This document shows positions 53,055-62,884 of a DNA stretch of 64,000 bases, in pieces. The position numbers and the translations under genes are program-made. Within the stretch, counting starts at the first letter, position 1; each line of letters opens with the position of its first letter. The DNA is from Streptomyces sp. ATexAB-D23 (GTDB lineage Bacteria > Actinomycetota > Actinomycetes > Streptomycetales > Streptomycetaceae): positions 76-64,075 of the forward strand of contig NZ_KB892007.1 of assembly GCF_000373645.1 (NCBI RefSeq), given 5' to 3'. A model generated the notes under the pieces. It was not told the DNA's origin and made no database searches. It was given only the letters and a program-made list of their open reading frames with translations.

Positions 53055-54290
53055 TCACACGGGCAGTGAGACACGCATCACAAGACCACCGCCTTCGCGG
53101 GGCTCGGCGATGATACGGCCTCCGTGGGCGCGCGCGACGGACCGCGCGATCGACAGGCCGAGCCCGACCCCCTTGTCGCTGCCCGTGCGCTCGGTACGCA
53201 GCCGTCTGAAGGGCTCGAAGAGGTTGTCGATCTCGTAGGCGGGCACCACGGGACCGGTGTTCGAGACGACGAGCACCGCCTGACCCGGCAGAAGCTCCGT
53301 GCTCACCTCCACCCAGCCGTCCTCCGCCACGTTGTAGCGCACGGCGTTCTGTACGAGGTTGAGCGCGATGCGCTCCAGCAGGACGCCGTTGCCCTGGACG
53401 ACCGCCGGGGCCAGCGCCACGTGCACCTCCACGCCCTTGGCCTCGGCCTCCCCGCGCGCCTGGTCGACGGCGCGCGAGGCGACCTCGGCGAGGTCGACGG
53501 GTTTGCGCTCGACGATCTGGTTGTCGCTGCGGGCGAGCAGCAGCAGGCCCTCGACCAGCTGCTCGCTGCGCTCGTTGGTGGCCAGCAGGGTCTTGCCGAG
53601 CTGCTGGAGCTCGGGAGGTGCCTGTGGGTCGGAGAGGTGGACCTCCAGCAGCGTGCGGTTGATGGCCAGCGGGGTGCGCAGCTCGTGCGAGGCGTTCCCG
53701 ACGAACCGCTGCTGCGCGGTGAAGGCCCGCTCCAGGCGGTCCAGCATGTCGTCGAAGGTGTCGGACAGCTCCTTCAGCTCGTCGTCCGGGCCGTCCAGCT
53801 CGATCCGCCTGGACAGGTCCGTACCGGCCACCCGGCGGGCGATGCGGGTGATCCGGCCCAGCGGTGAGAGCACCCGGCCCGCCATCCCGTAACCGAAGGC
53901 GAAGGCGATGACGCTCAGGCCCACCAGGGCCAGCAGCGAGCGGTTGAGCAGCGTGTCCAGGGCCTGCTGGCGCTGGTGGTTGACGCAGGAGTTCATCGCC
54001 GCGTTCACCGCGCTGGGTGAGCTGCCCTGCTTCAGCAGGTCGCAGACGTCGCTGGACACGTACCCGTCGACGATCTTGAACGGCAGCTCGCTGCCCACGT
54101 GCAGGGCCTGGGCGGCCAGCATGTAGATGATCGACAGCAGCAGGATGCCCGCGATCAGGAACATGCCGCCGTACAGCAGGGTGAGCCGTATCCGGATGGT
54201 AGGGCGCAGCCAGGGGTAGGCGGGCTCCTGCTGCTTGGGCTCCCAGGTGGGTTTGGGGGGCGCCCCCATGGGCGGCGGTACGGCGGGCAC
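53055..54290 (-). CDS. cutS: Sensor histidine kinase CutS
   Basis: 411 residues from GTG. Two membrane helices (about 36-60 and 118-138) flank a short extracellular loop with two cysteines, Cys83 and Cys102, a known feature of CutS sensors that may report on extracellular disulfide status. HAMP, kinase box with His202 (NASHELRTPLAI) and HATPase motifs (N-box NAVRYN, GVGLGLSIA) follow. It sits 5 bp after the cognate regulator. The gene order with dut, DUF4193 and sepH supports the CutRS assignment. Confidence 0.88.
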   Translation of the reverse strand: MPAVPPPMGAPPKPTWEPKQQEPAYPWLRPTIRIRLTLLYGGMFLIAGILLLSIIYMLAAQALHVGSELPFKIVDGYVSSDVCDLLKQGSSPSAVNAAMNSCVNHQRQQALDTLLNRSLLALVGLSVIAFAFGYGMAGRVLSPLGRITRIARRVAGTDLSRRIELDGPDDELKELSDTFDDMLDRLERAFTAQQRFVGNASHELRTPLAINRTLLEVHLSDPQAPPELQQLGKTLLATNERSEQLVEGLLLLARSDNQIVERKPVDLAEVASRAVDQARGEAEAKGVEVHVALAPAVVQGNGVLLERIALNLVQNAVRYNVAEDGWVEVSTELLPGQAVLVVSNTGPVVPAYEIDNLFEPFRRLRTERTGSDKGVGLGLSIARSVARAHGGRIIAEPREGGGLVMRVSLPV

Positions 54291-54295
54291 CGGGC

Positions 54296-54949
54296 TCAGA
54301 TCCGGTAGCCGGAGCCGGGCACGGTGACGATCACCGGGGGCTCGCCGAGTTTGCGGCGCAGGGTCATGACGGTGACCCGGACGACGTTGGTGAACGGGTC
54401 GGTGTTCTCGTCCCAGGCCTTCTCCAGGAGCTGCTCGGCCGAGACGACCGCCCCCTCGCTGCGCATCAGGACCTCCAGGACGGCGAACTCCTTGGGCGCC
54501 AGCTGGACCTCCTGGTCGCCCCGGAACACCTCGCGTCGGTTGGGGTCGAGCTTGATGCCGGCCCGCTCCAGGACCGGCGGCAGGGCGACGGTCGTACGGC
54601 GGCCGAGCGCCCGGACCCGGGCGGTCAGCTCGCTGAAGGCGAAGGGCTTGGGCAGATAGTCGTCGGCTCCCAGCTCAAGCCCCTCCACGCGGTCGCTGAC
54701 GTCCCCGGAGGCGGTGAGCATGAGCACCCGGGTGGGCATGCCCAGCTCGACGATCCGGCGGCACACGTCGTCGCCGTGGACCAGGGGGAGGTCGCGGTCC
54801 AGCACCACGACGTCGTAGTCGTTGACCTCGATGCGCTCCAGGGCCGCGGCACCGTCGTACACGACATCGACGGCCATGGCCTCGCGGCGCAATCCGGTGG
54901 CCACCGCATCGGCGAGCAGCTGCTCGTCCTCCACGACGAGTACGCGCAC
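54296..54949 (-). CDS. cutR: Response regulator CutR
   Basis: 217 residues, OmpR type, starting at GTG after GGAAGGAAGC. Phospho-acceptor Asp in VVLDRDLPLVHGDD, Lys in PKPFAFSEL, C-terminal winged helix (LAPKEFAVLEVLMRSEG ... TNVVRVTVMTLRRKLGE). With CutS it controls secretion-stress and developmental functions in Streptomyces. Direct repeats at 55150-55167 upstream may be its own site. Confidence 0.88.
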   Translation of the reverse strand: MRVLVVEDEQLLADAVATGLRREAMAVDVVYDGAAALERIEVNDYDVVVLDRDLPLVHGDDVCRRIVELGMPTRVLMLTASGDVSDRVEGLELGADDYLPKPFAFSELTARVRALGRRTTVALPPVLERAGIKLDPNRREVFRGDQEVQLAPKEFAVLEVLMRSEGAVVSAEQLLEKAWDENTDPFTNVVRVTVMTLRRKLGEPPVIVTVPGSGYRI

Positions 54950-55149
54950 GGCGCTTCCTTCCCTAGAACTTCGCAAGCGGTCTTCACCACGGGCCTCACG
55001 GCGTCCGGAACGGACCGGCCGCCGGTGCCGCGGGCGTGCCCCGGCACACCCCGTGCGGCTCCATCCTGCCCGGAACGCGTATAAACCGGCGGTAAGACGG
55101 TACGGTCCGACCTGCGGCTTCAAGGAAACAACGGGATTTTTGGGCCAGT

Positions 55150-55167
55150 TGAGGTTTCTCTGAGGTT
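55150..55167. promoter_or_regulatory. TGAGGTT direct repeat with 11-bp period upstream of cutR
   Basis: TGAGGTT-TCTC-TGAGGTT: two identical heptamers one helical turn apart, about 200 bp before cutR and 165 bp before the divergent small gene. This is the geometry used by OmpR-family regulators, so CutR is the first candidate; inference only. Confidence 0.5.
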
Positions 55168-55330
55168 CGAGCGGGGGAGGACGCATTCACACCCCGCGAT
55201 CACGTCTTTTATGTGGCGTGCCACAGGCCCCTCCGTCCCCGGAGAGTGCGTGATCACCCGCCCTACCGCCTCGGCGGAGGGAAATCCGGGCACACCCCCG
55301 TGCCACCGACCCACGATGAGGGGGCGCTTC

Positions 55331-55507
55331 ATGGACGCTTTCACCGCAGGTCTGCTGCAACGCATCAGGACCACCGAGTCCGATCTCACGAAAGCACGCG
55401 AGACGGGCGACGATTTCCTCGCGGACGTCGAGCAGAGCGAACTCGACGACCTTCATCGCCTCGCCGCCGAGCACGGTGTTCAGATCAGCACGGCGACGAA
55501 CGCCTGA
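55331..55507 (+). CDS. Small hypothetical protein, divergent from cutR
   Basis: 58 residues, acidic and almost wholly helical (MDAFTAGLLQRIRTTESDLTKARETGDDF...ELDDLHRLAAEHGVQI). GAGGGGG six nt before the ATG supports this start. The locus position is conserved in Streptomyces; no function known. Confidence 0.85.
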   Translation: MDAFTAGLLQRIRTTESDLTKARETGDDFLADVEQSELDDLHRLAAEHGVQISTATNA

Positions 55508-55516
55508 ACCGTCGCG

Positions 55517-55558
55517 AGAGGGCCCCGGGACCGCCGCAGGGCGGCCACGGGGCCCTCT
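55517..55558. terminator. Hairpin after the small acidic protein gene
   Basis: 10-bp stem AGAGGGCCCC / GGGGCCCTCT with an internal GC-rich loop, 10 bp past the stop and about 55 bp beyond the end of the opposing phosphatase gene; serves both. Confidence 0.75.
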
Positions 55559-55612
55559 TCATGCCCGTCCCCACCGGGAGGCGGCCAGGGCCTCCTGGCG
55601 GGCGTGGCCCAG

Positions 55613-56437
55613 TCAGTCGTGCCAGGCGCCCAGCTCCTCCAGGAGGGTCTGGAGGGGTTCGAAGACACCGGGGGACGCGGCCACCATCAGCTCCCCGTCG
55701 CCGGGGCGGCCGGGACGTCCGCCGGTCAGGGCGCCCGCCTCCCGGGCGATGAGGTCGCCGGCGGCCAGGTCCCACGGGTGCAGGCCGCGCTCGTAGTAGC
55801 CGTCGAGCCGGCCCGCGGCCACGTCGCAGAGGTCGATCGCGGCCGAGCCGCCGCGCCGGATGTCCCGCAGGCCGGGGATCAGCCTGCGCGCCACCTCGGC
55901 CTGGTGCGCCCGGACGTCCGCGACGTAGTTGAAGCCGGTCGACACGAGGGCCTCGGCGAGCGGCGCGGCGGGGCGGCAGCGCAGCCGGACGGGGGTGTCG
56001 CCGTGGATCCCGCCGGTGACGTACGCGCCGCCGCCGAGTACCGCGTGGTACGTCTCCTGGCGCATCGGGGCCGCCACCACCCCGGCGACCCGCTCGCCGT
56101 GCAGTTCCACGCCGATGGAGACGGCCCAGGTGGGCAGCCCGTAGAGGTAGTTCACCGTGCCGTCGAGCGGGTCGATGACCCAGCGCACGCCACTCCTGCC
56201 CTCGGTGGTCGATCCCTCCTCGCCGAGGAAGCCGTCGTAGGGGCGGCGCTCGGCCAGGAATCCGGTGATCAGCTTCTCGGCGGCGATGTCCATCTCGGTG
56301 ACGACGTCCACCGGGCTGGACTTGGTCGCGGCCACGCCCAGCCGGGCGGGGCGCCCGTCGCGCAGCAGCCGGCCGGCGAGCTCGGCGGCCTCCAGGGCGA
56401 GATCGAGCAGGGTGTGCGACACGTCGGGGTCGGTCAC
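55613..56437 (-). CDS. Inositol monophosphatase family protein
   Basis: 274 residues. Metal-binding motifs GEEGST, WVIDPLDGTVNYLYG and HPWDLAAGDLIAREAG are complete, so it should be an active Mg2+/Li+-sensitive phosphatase on inositol phosphate or a similar sugar phosphate. GTG start with GGGAG. Downstream of the ferrochelatase gene (45-bp gap), probably one operon. Confidence 0.93.
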   Translation of the reverse strand: MTDPDVSHTLLDLALEAAELAGRLLRDGRPARLGVAATKSSPVDVVTEMDIAAEKLITGFLAERRPYDGFLGEEGSTTEGRSGVRWVIDPLDGTVNYLYGLPTWAVSIGVELHGERVAGVVAAPMRQETYHAVLGGGAYVTGGIHGDTPVRLRCRPAAPLAEALVSTGFNYVADVRAHQAEVARRLIPGLRDIRRGGSAAIDLCDVAAGRLDGYYERGLHPWDLAAGDLIAREAGALTGGRPGRPGDGELMVAASPGVFEPLQTLLEELGAWHD

Positions 56438-56482
56438 GGCGCTCCCAAAGGGGTGAGAAGGGCGGGGTCGGTCGGGCGGCTG

Positions 56483-57610
56483 CTACGCGTACGGACTGTC
56501 GGCGCCCGCGGCGGCGGGCTTGGGCGTCCTGGCCGGGCAGCAGCCCACCGGGCACAGGTCGTGGCTCGCGCCGAGCGTTCCGAGCGCGCACGGCCGCGGC
56601 GGGCGGCCCCGCTCGGTGGCGGCCCGTTCGAGGACTAGGTCGCGCACGGCCGCGGCGAACCTCGGATCGGCGCCGACCGTCGCGGACCGGCGGACCGGCA
56701 GGCCCAGCTCGGCGGCCTTGGCGGTGGCCTCGGTGTCGAGGTCGTACAGGACCTCCATGTGGTCCGAGACGAAGCCGATGGGCGCCATCACCACGGCGGG
56801 GACGCCCTCGCCGTGGAGCGATTCGAGGTGGTCGCAGATGTCGGGTTCCAGCCAGGGGATGTGCGGGGCCCCGCTGCGCGACTGGTAGACGAGCCGCCAG
56901 GGGTACTCGACACCGGTCCGCTCGCGCACCGCGTCGACGATCAGGCGGGCGACGTCCAGATGCTCGGCGACATAGGCGCCGCCGTCGCCGTGCGCCTCGA
57001 CGGGGCCCGAGGTGTCGGCGGCCGAGAGGGGGATGGAGTGCGTGGTGAAGGCCAGGTGCGCCCCCGTACGCACGTCGTCGGGCAGGTCCGCCAGCGAGGC
57101 GAGCACACCCTCCACCATGGGCTCGACGAAGCCGGGGTGGTTGAAGTAGTGCCGCAGTTTGTCCACGCGAGGCAGGGGAAGACCCTCGGCCTCCAGGGCG
57201 GCCAGCGACTCGGCGAGGTTCTCGCGGTACTGCCGGCAGCCGGAGTAGGAGGCGTAGGCGCTGGTCGCCAGGACGGCGATGCGGCGGTGGCCGTCGGTGA
57301 CCATCTCGCGCAGCGTGTCGGTGAGGTAGGGGGCCCAGTTGCGGTTGCCCCAGTAGACCGGCAGACCGAGCCCGTGCTCGGAGAAGTCCTTGCGCAGCGC
57401 GTCGAGCAGGGCCCTGTTCTGGGCGTTGATCGGACTGACGCCCCCGAACAGGAAGTAGTGCTTGCCGACCTCCTTGAGCCGCTCCTCGGGGATTCCCCGG
57501 CCGCGGGTCACGTTCGCGAGGAACGGGACCACGTCGTCCGGGCCTTCGGGGCCTCCGAAGGAGAGCAGCAGCAGGGCGTCGTAGGGGGCGGGATCGCGCA
57601 GATCGGACAT
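56483..57610 (-). CDS. hemH: Coproporphyrin III ferrochelatase
   Basis: 375 residues. Ferrochelatase fold with [18 protein letters not shown] at the start, the metal-site His in FTTHSIPLS and the conserved Glu region later. A C-terminal cysteine set ([18 protein letters not shown]) together with the internal YSGCRQY Cys matches the 2Fe-2S-containing actinobacterial enzymes. In Gram-positive bacteria this enzyme (CpfC) inserts iron into coproporphyrin III in the coproporphyrin-dependent heme pathway. Divergent from the lactone oxidase. Confidence 0.93.
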   Translation of the reverse strand: MSDLRDPAPYDALLLLSFGGPEGPDDVVPFLANVTRGRGIPEERLKEVGKHYFLFGGVSPINAQNRALLDALRKDFSEHGLGLPVYWGNRNWAPYLTDTLREMVTDGHRRIAVLATSAYASYSGCRQYRENLAESLAALEAEGLPLPRVDKLRHYFNHPGFVEPMVEGVLASLADLPDDVRTGAHLAFTTHSIPLSAADTSGPVEAHGDGGAYVAEHLDVARLIVDAVRERTGVEYPWRLVYQSRSGAPHIPWLEPDICDHLESLHGEGVPAVVMAPIGFVSDHMEVLYDLDTEATAKAAELGLPVRRSATVGADPRFAAAVRDLVLERAATERGRPPRPCALGTLGASHDLCPVGCCPARTPKPAAAGADSPYA

Positions 57611-57818
57611 GGCATCGATCCTGCCACCCGTGCCGGGAGCCGGTCCCACCGACATCCGGACCGGAGCATCCGGCCGGGCCCCGCCGGGCGTGCGGCGGGT
57701 GCCGGAAGGGTGTGCGGGGGCCGTGAGTATGATCCCCCTCCAACCGGCCGGTAACCCGTCGTTCCGTCCGGGGGCACCACCGGCCCTGGGCCGGTTCCTA
57801 GGGAAGGGCGCGGGGAAG

Positions 57819-59141
57819 ATGACCGAGACCTACGCACGGACGGCGACGAGCCCGTGGCGCAACTGGGCGGGGAATGTCACCGCCCGCCCGGCACGGACCG
57901 TGTCCCCCGCTTCCGTGGACGAACTGGCCGAGGCGCTGCGCAGGGCGTCCCAGGACGGGCTGCGGGTGAAGCCGGCCGGCACCGGCCACTCCTTCACGGC
58001 GGCCGCGGCCACCGACGGGCTGCTGATCCGGCCCGACCTGCTGACGGGCATCCGCGCGATCGACCGCACGGCGATGACGGTGACGGTCGAGGCCGGAACC
58101 CCGCTGAAGCGGCTCAACGCCGCGCTGGCCCGCGAGGGCCTCTCGCTCACCAACATGGGCGACATCATGGAGCAGACGGTGGCCGGGGCCACCTCCACCG
58201 GCACGCACGGCACCGGCCGCGACTCGGCGTCCATATCGGCGCAGATACGCGCCCTGGAGCTGGTCACCGCGGACGGCACGGTGCTGACCTGCTCGGAGAC
58301 CGAGAACGCCGACGTGTTCGCGGTCGCCCGGATCGGGCTCGGCGCGCTGGGCGTCATCACGGCGATCACCTTCGCCGTGGAACCGGTCTTCCTGCTGACC
58401 GCCCGCGAGGAACCGATGGCCTTCGACAAGGTCACGGCGGAATTCGACCAGTTGGTGACCGAGAACGAGCACTTCGAGTTCTACTGGTTCCCGCACACCG
58501 GGAACTGCAACACCAAGCGCAACAACCGGAGTGCGGGCCCGGCGGCCCCGCCCGGGAAGCTCAGCGGCTGGATCGACGACGAGCTGCTGTCCAACGGCGT
58601 CTTCCAGGTGGCCTGCTCGCTCGGCCGGGCGGTGCCCGCCACGATCCCCTCGATCGCCAAGCTCTCCAGCCGGGCCCTGTCCGCGCGTACGTACACCGAC
58701 ATCCCGTACAAGGTGTTCACCAGCCCGCGCCGGGTGCGGTTCGTGGAGATGGAGTACGCGCTGCCGCGTGAGGCCGCCGTCGAGGCGCTGCGGGAGGTCC
58801 GGGCGATGGTCGACCGCTCGCCGCTGCGGGTCAGCTTCCCCGTGGAGGTGCGCACCGCTCCGGCCGACGACATCGCGCTCTCCACGGCCTCGGGCCGGGA
58901 GAGCGCGTACATCGCCGTCCATCTGTACCGGGGCACGCCCTACCAGGCGTACTTCACGGCGGTCGAGCGGATCATGACCGCGCACGGCGGCCGCCCGCAC
59001 TGGGGAAAGATCAATACGCGTGACGCCGCGTACCTCTCGGGGGTGTACCCGCGCTTCGGCGAGTTCACGGCCGTACGGGACCGGCTGGACCCGGACCGCC
59101 TGTTCGCCAACGACTACCTGCGCCGGGTCCTGGGCGACTGA
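57819..59141 (+). CDS. FAD-linked sugar-lactone oxidase (L-gulono/D-arabinono-1,4-lactone type)
   Basis: 440 residues. FAD_binding_4 domain with [14 protein letters not shown], whose His is the expected covalent FAD attachment site, and a C-terminal ALO domain ending [20 protein letters not shown] and [16 protein letters not shown]. It resembles the mycobacterial L-gulono-1,4-lactone dehydrogenase rather than alditol oxidase AldO. GGGGAAG lies right at the ATG; the earlier AGGGAAGG is the likelier ribosome site. Confidence 0.88.
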   Translation: MTETYARTATSPWRNWAGNVTARPARTVSPASVDELAEALRRASQDGLRVKPAGTGHSFTAAAATDGLLIRPDLLTGIRAIDRTAMTVTVEAGTPLKRLNAALAREGLSLTNMGDIMEQTVAGATSTGTHGTGRDSASISAQIRALELVTADGTVLTCSETENADVFAVARIGLGALGVITAITFAVEPVFLLTAREEPMAFDKVTAEFDQLVTENEHFEFYWFPHTGNCNTKRNNRSAGPAAPPGKLSGWIDDELLSNGVFQVACSLGRAVPATIPSIAKLSSRALSARTYTDIPYKVFTSPRRVRFVEMEYALPREAAVEALREVRAMVDRSPLRVSFPVEVRTAPADDIALSTASGRESAYIAVHLYRGTPYQAYFTAVERIMTAHGGRPHWGKINTRDAAYLSGVYPRFGEFTAVRDRLDPDRLFANDYLRRVLGD

Positions 59142-59156
59142 CCGGCGGGCCGGGGC

Positions 59157-60167
59157 TCACTCCCCCGCGTCGGTGCCGCCCGGCGCGGGCGCGCCGTCCG
59201 TGGCCGTGGGGCCGGGCGTCGCGTCCTGCCCGTCGTCCGTGGTGCCCGGGGTGGGCGTGGGCGACGGCTGGACGCCGCTGCCCGCCGGGTCGGACGGGGT
59301 GGGTGTGGGCGTCGGGCCCTGCGTGGAGCTGTCGTCCCGGTCCTGCCGCGGGCCGGTGGTGCCGTGCTCGTCGCCCCGGTCATCGGTGCCAGGGGTCGCC
59401 GTGCTGTCGTCCCGGGCCGGGTCCGTGGGGCCGGCGCCGTGCTCCGGGACGTCCTTGGTGCCGGAGGGCGCCGGAGTGGCCGGTCCCGGGTGGTTCTCGC
59501 CGCGTACGACGGAGCCGACCGTGGTGCCCCGGCCGCCGCTCAGGTCGTTGCCGGAGATCAGCTCGAACGTGGTGATGCCCGCCATCGAGACCACGAACAC
59601 CGCCGCGGCGCCGATCGCCGAACGCTTCCAGCCGCGCACCCGGGTGCCGTGCGTGGTCGCCTCCGAGAACGCGTCGTCGGCCCCGGGGGCGGCCGGCACC
59701 TGACGCAGGACGGTGGTGGCGTCCGGCGCGGGAAGGGCGGTCGTCCCCTCTACATGCCGCAGCACGGTCGTCTCGTCACTGTCCACGCGGCGCAGGACCG
59801 TGGTGGCGTCGTCCACCGCTCCCAGCAGGACGGTCTCGTCCGCAGGCGTCTCGCCGCCGGCCGGGGCCTGCTGCCGTACGGTCGTCCGTCGGGTGTGGAC
59901 CGTCACCTCACGGCCCGGGTGCGTCACCTGAACGGTGACCTCGCGTATCTGCTCACCCGTACGGCGGAAGAAGTGCTGGAACACCGAGCCGCCGCAGGTG
60001 GCCACGATGCTCATGACTCCGGCCCCCGCGATGGTTCCGTACACGCCCAGCTGGGAAGCCGCCACGGCCGCCGCCACCGCCGCGACCGCACTGCCCGCGA
60101 CCTGGGGCAAGCTCAGATCGATCCGCCTCTCCTTGGGTTCTATGTCACTTTCCGGCTTCTGCACCAT
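59157..60167 (-). CDS. Hypothetical membrane protein with TTVLR repeats and a Pro/Thr tail
   Basis: 336 residues. One hydrophobic hairpin near the N-terminus (about 22-60), a cytoplasmic stretch with repeated TTVLR-x-V motifs (about 118-160), a second membrane helix (about 182-202, AIGAAAVFVVSMAGITTFEL) and a disordered Asp/Thr/Pro-rich C-terminus that would be outside. No catalytic motif. Conserved next to sepH in Streptomyces as far as I recall; function unknown. Confidence 0.8.
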   Translation of the reverse strand: MVQKPESDIEPKERRIDLSLPQVAGSAVAAVAAAVAASQLGVYGTIAGAGVMSIVATCGGSVFQHFFRRTGEQIREVTVQVTHPGREVTVHTRRTTVRQQAPAGGETPADETVLLGAVDDATTVLRRVDSDETTVLRHVEGTTALPAPDATTVLRQVPAAPGADDAFSEATTHGTRVRGWKRSAIGAAAVFVVSMAGITTFELISGNDLSGGRGTTVGSVVRGENHPGPATPAPSGTKDVPEHGAGPTDPARDDSTATPGTDDRGDEHGTTGPRQDRDDSSTQGPTPTPTPSDPAGSGVQPSPTPTPGTTDDGQDATPGPTATDGAPAPGGTDAGE

Positions 60168-60662
60168 TTCCAGCCCTTGATTGACATCTCTCCCACCATG
60201 CACCAACTAGGGACATGCGAACGAAGCCGAAAGTTCCGGTTGCGTGGATTGTGTGAAGCACGACACGGATCAGGGACGATCGGCGTTCGGAGGGGTAGGT
60301 CAACTCCCGCACCCGAGGAGAACTTCGACGGCGCGGCGGTCCACCCACATGGCCCGAATGGAGTACTGTGGCGAGCCCTGGGGCCGGACTCCCGCGTGGG
60401 TGTCCGGAACCTTCGGGAGGGGGCCGAAGGAGGCACTCGATCCGGCGGCGCACGGCATCACACGGCGGCCTGCTACACGGAGTGACCATCGGTCACTTTG
60501 CGTTGCGCACGGGCTACCGTGTCATACCGGCGAGCGCGGGCTCACGCCCGACACGCCGGGCAACACGGCAATGTTGTGGCAGGCTGCACCCGGGCAGGCC
60601 ACACTCGACTAGCGGAAGCAGCGACGCACGTGACGTCGGCAGGCACCACCCGGGAGGTCCCC
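60168..60662. other. Divergent promoter region upstream of sepH
   Basis: 495 bp without a convincing gene. It holds the palindrome AGTGACC-ATC-GGTCACT (60481-60497). A small open frame from an ATG at about 60349 to a stop at 60612 shows partly coding-like composition but no ribosome site; I do not call it a gene. Confidence 0.4.
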
Positions 60663-61721
60663 ATGCCCGAACTGCGTGTCGTGGCCGTCTCCAACGACGG
60701 CACACGACTGGTGCTCAAGGCTGCGGACAGCACGGAGTACACGCTTCCGATCGACGAGCGGCTGCGAGCCGCCGTGCGCAACGACCGCGCCCGGCTCGGC
60801 CAGATCGAGATCGAGGTGGAGAGCCACCTCCGCCCCCGCGACATCCAGGCCCGGATACGAGCCGGCGCCTCCGCGGAGGAGGTCGCCCAGTTCGCCGGAA
60901 TCCCCGTCGACCGTGTCCGCCGCTTCGAGGGCCCCGTGCTCGCGGAGCGCGCCTTCATGGCCGAGCGGGCCCGGAAGACTCCCGTGCGCCGTCCCGGCGA
61001 GAACACCGGCCCCCAGCTCGGCGAGGCGGTGCAGGAGCGGCTGCTGCTGCGCGGCGCCGACAAGGAAACCGTCCAGTGGGACTCGTGGCGCCGCGACGAC
61101 GGCACCTGGGAGGTCCTCCTGGTGTACCGGGTCGCAGGTGAGCCGCACTCGGCGAGCTGGACGTACGACCCGCCGCGCCGGCTGGTCCAGGCCGTCGACG
61201 ACGAGGCGCGTTCGCTGATCGGCGAGACGGACGAGGTCGCGGCGCCTGAGCCCAGCTTCCCGTTCGTCCCCCGGATCGCCCGGCTGCCGCGCGACCGGCC
61301 ACTGGACCGCGCGCTGGACCGGCAGATCGAGCGCCCGGCCCCGCCGCCTCCCCCCGAGCCCGAGGAGCGCGTCGGCGGGGTGACGGCCAGCGAGCGCGAT
61401 TCGCTCACCAGCCTGCTGGAGGCGGTCCCCAGCTTCCGCGGTGACATGGTCGTACCGGAACGGCCGTCGCCGCCCGAGCCCCCGGCCATCGAGCCGGCCG
61501 CGCAGGAGCCGGAGGCCGAGGAGCCGCCGGCCGCATCGGCGGGCGCGGGCTCCGCGTACGCGGACGTCCTGATGCCGCGCGCGGTCGCCGGCCACCGCGA
61601 CCGGCTGACCGGGACGACGGACCGGCAGGCGGAGGCGGACGGGGTCCGCCCCGGGCGCCGGGCAGCGGTGCCGAGCTGGGACGAGATCGTCTTCGGCACA
61701 CGCCGCAAGAAGCAGGACTGA
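60663..61721 (+). CDS. sepH: SepH, FtsZ-associated cell-division protein
   Basis: 352 residues. The N-terminal DUF3071 domain contains the helix-turn-helix-like IQARIRAGASAEEVAQFAGIPVDRVRRF; a long Pro/Glu-rich disordered linker (about 215-310) leads to a short C-terminal motif PSWDEIVFG. SepH binds FtsZ and regulates Z-ring assembly during sporulation and growth. GGGAGG precedes the ATG. Confidence 0.93.
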   Translation: MPELRVVAVSNDGTRLVLKAADSTEYTLPIDERLRAAVRNDRARLGQIEIEVESHLRPRDIQARIRAGASAEEVAQFAGIPVDRVRRFEGPVLAERAFMAERARKTPVRRPGENTGPQLGEAVQERLLLRGADKETVQWDSWRRDDGTWEVLLVYRVAGEPHSASWTYDPPRRLVQAVDDEARSLIGETDEVAAPEPSFPFVPRIARLPRDRPLDRALDRQIERPAPPPPPEPEERVGGVTASERDSLTSLLEAVPSFRGDMVVPERPSPPEPPAIEPAAQEPEAEEPPAASAGAGSAYADVLMPRAVAGHRDRLTGTTDRQAEADGVRPGRRAAVPSWDEIVFGTRRKKQD

Positions 61722-61739
61722 GAAGGTCCAGGCAGCATG

Positions 61740-61775
61740 ACGGGGGCCCTCGCGCAGTTACGCAAGGGCCCCCGT
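61740..61775. terminator. Convergent terminator, sepH / sulfurtransferase
   Basis: 11-bp perfect stem ACGGGGGCCCT with a 14-base loop, 18 bp past sepH. Confidence 0.85.
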
Positions 61776-61823
61776 GCGCCGTACCGGCGCAACCGGCCGC
61801 GCCGGTTCTGCGGCGAGGTCCCG

Positions 61824-62654
61824 TTACTGGGGATCGGGCCCGGTCGCGACGGGGCGCGACGCGTCGCCGGACCACTGAGACCAGGAGCCCGCGTAGAGCG
61901 CGGCCCGGTGCCCGGCGAGCTCCAGCGCCAGCACCTGCTGGGCCGCGGAGACACCCGAGCCGCAGTAGACGCCCACCCCGGTGGTGCCGTCACCGGCGCC
62001 CAGCCCGGCAAACCGGGCGGCCAGGCGCTCGGGGCTCAGAAGGCGCCCGTCCGCGTCCACGTTCTCCCCGGTCGGGGCCGAGACCGCGCCCGGAATGTGC
62101 CCGCCGACCCGGTCGATCGGCTCCACATCGCCCCGGTAGCGCTCGGCCGCCCGCGCGTCGAGCAGCAGGCCCGAGCGGGCCAGAGCTGCGGCGCCGTCCG
62201 CGTCGAGCAGCGGCAGCGCCCCGGGCGCCGGCACGAAGTCGCCCTCCACGGGGTGGGGCGTCTCCTTCGACAACTCCCCCGTCCAGGCGGCGAGACCCCC
62301 GTCCAGCACCCGCACGTCGCGGTGCCCCGCCCAGCGCAGCAGCCACCAGGCACGGGCCGCCGCCCAGCCCTGCCCTCCGTCGTAGACGACGACCGGAGTG
62401 TCCTTTCCGACCCCGGCACGGCGCATCACGGCGCCGAAATCCGCCGGGTCGGGCAGCGGGTGACGGCCGCCGTCCCCCGGCGGAGCGGCGAGCTCCGTGT
62501 CGAGGTCGACGAAGACCGCGCCGGGGATGTGCGCCGCCTCGTAGTCGGACCGGCCGTGCGGCCCGCCGAGCTGCCAACGTACGTCCAGGAGCACCGGCGG
62601 ACGTGGCCCCGCCAGTTCGCTCACACATTCGGATGCGGAGATGATGGGCTTCAT
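61824..62654 (-). CDS. sseA: Two-domain (rhodanese) sulfurtransferase
   Basis: 276 residues, tandem rhodanese domains. The catalytic Cys231 is in YCGSGVSA; a CG[S/T]G[V/A] loop favours 3-mercaptopyruvate over thiosulfate. The inactive first domain has the usual IPGAVFVDLD motif. I use the ATG preceded by GAGG at 9 nt; one three codons upstream is the alternative. Divergent from the VOC gene. Confidence 0.9.
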   Translation of the reverse strand: MKPIISASECVSELAGPRPPVLLDVRWQLGGPHGRSDYEAAHIPGAVFVDLDTELAAPPGDGGRHPLPDPADFGAVMRRAGVGKDTPVVVYDGGQGWAAARAWWLLRWAGHRDVRVLDGGLAAWTGELSKETPHPVEGDFVPAPGALPLLDADGAAALARSGLLLDARAAERYRGDVEPIDRVGGHIPGAVSAPTGENVDADGRLLSPERLAARFAGLGAGDGTTGVGVYCGSGVSAAQQVLALELAGHRAALYAGSWSQWSGDASRPVATGPDPQ

Positions 62655-62884
62655 GCGTGCCATCCTCGCGCAGGCGCCCGGCCGCCCGGAACAACGGCCG
62701 AGCCGCCATACCCCGACAAACCGGGCCACCTGCACCGAGATCCCGGAGAAGACGGCGCGGCCGGAGCGCATCGCGTGCCCGGTGGTGTCAACATCTGCAC
62801 GGGGCGTACACGACCCGCACCGCACCACGGCGCGGCTGCCCCGTTCCCCCGTACGGCCACCACGATGGTCCGAGGAGAGTGACG

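Noticed and set aside
60349..60612. Possible small gene upstream of sepH
   Set aside because: No ribosome site, rare-codon-like third positions in its second half and no recognised motif; treated as promoter region.
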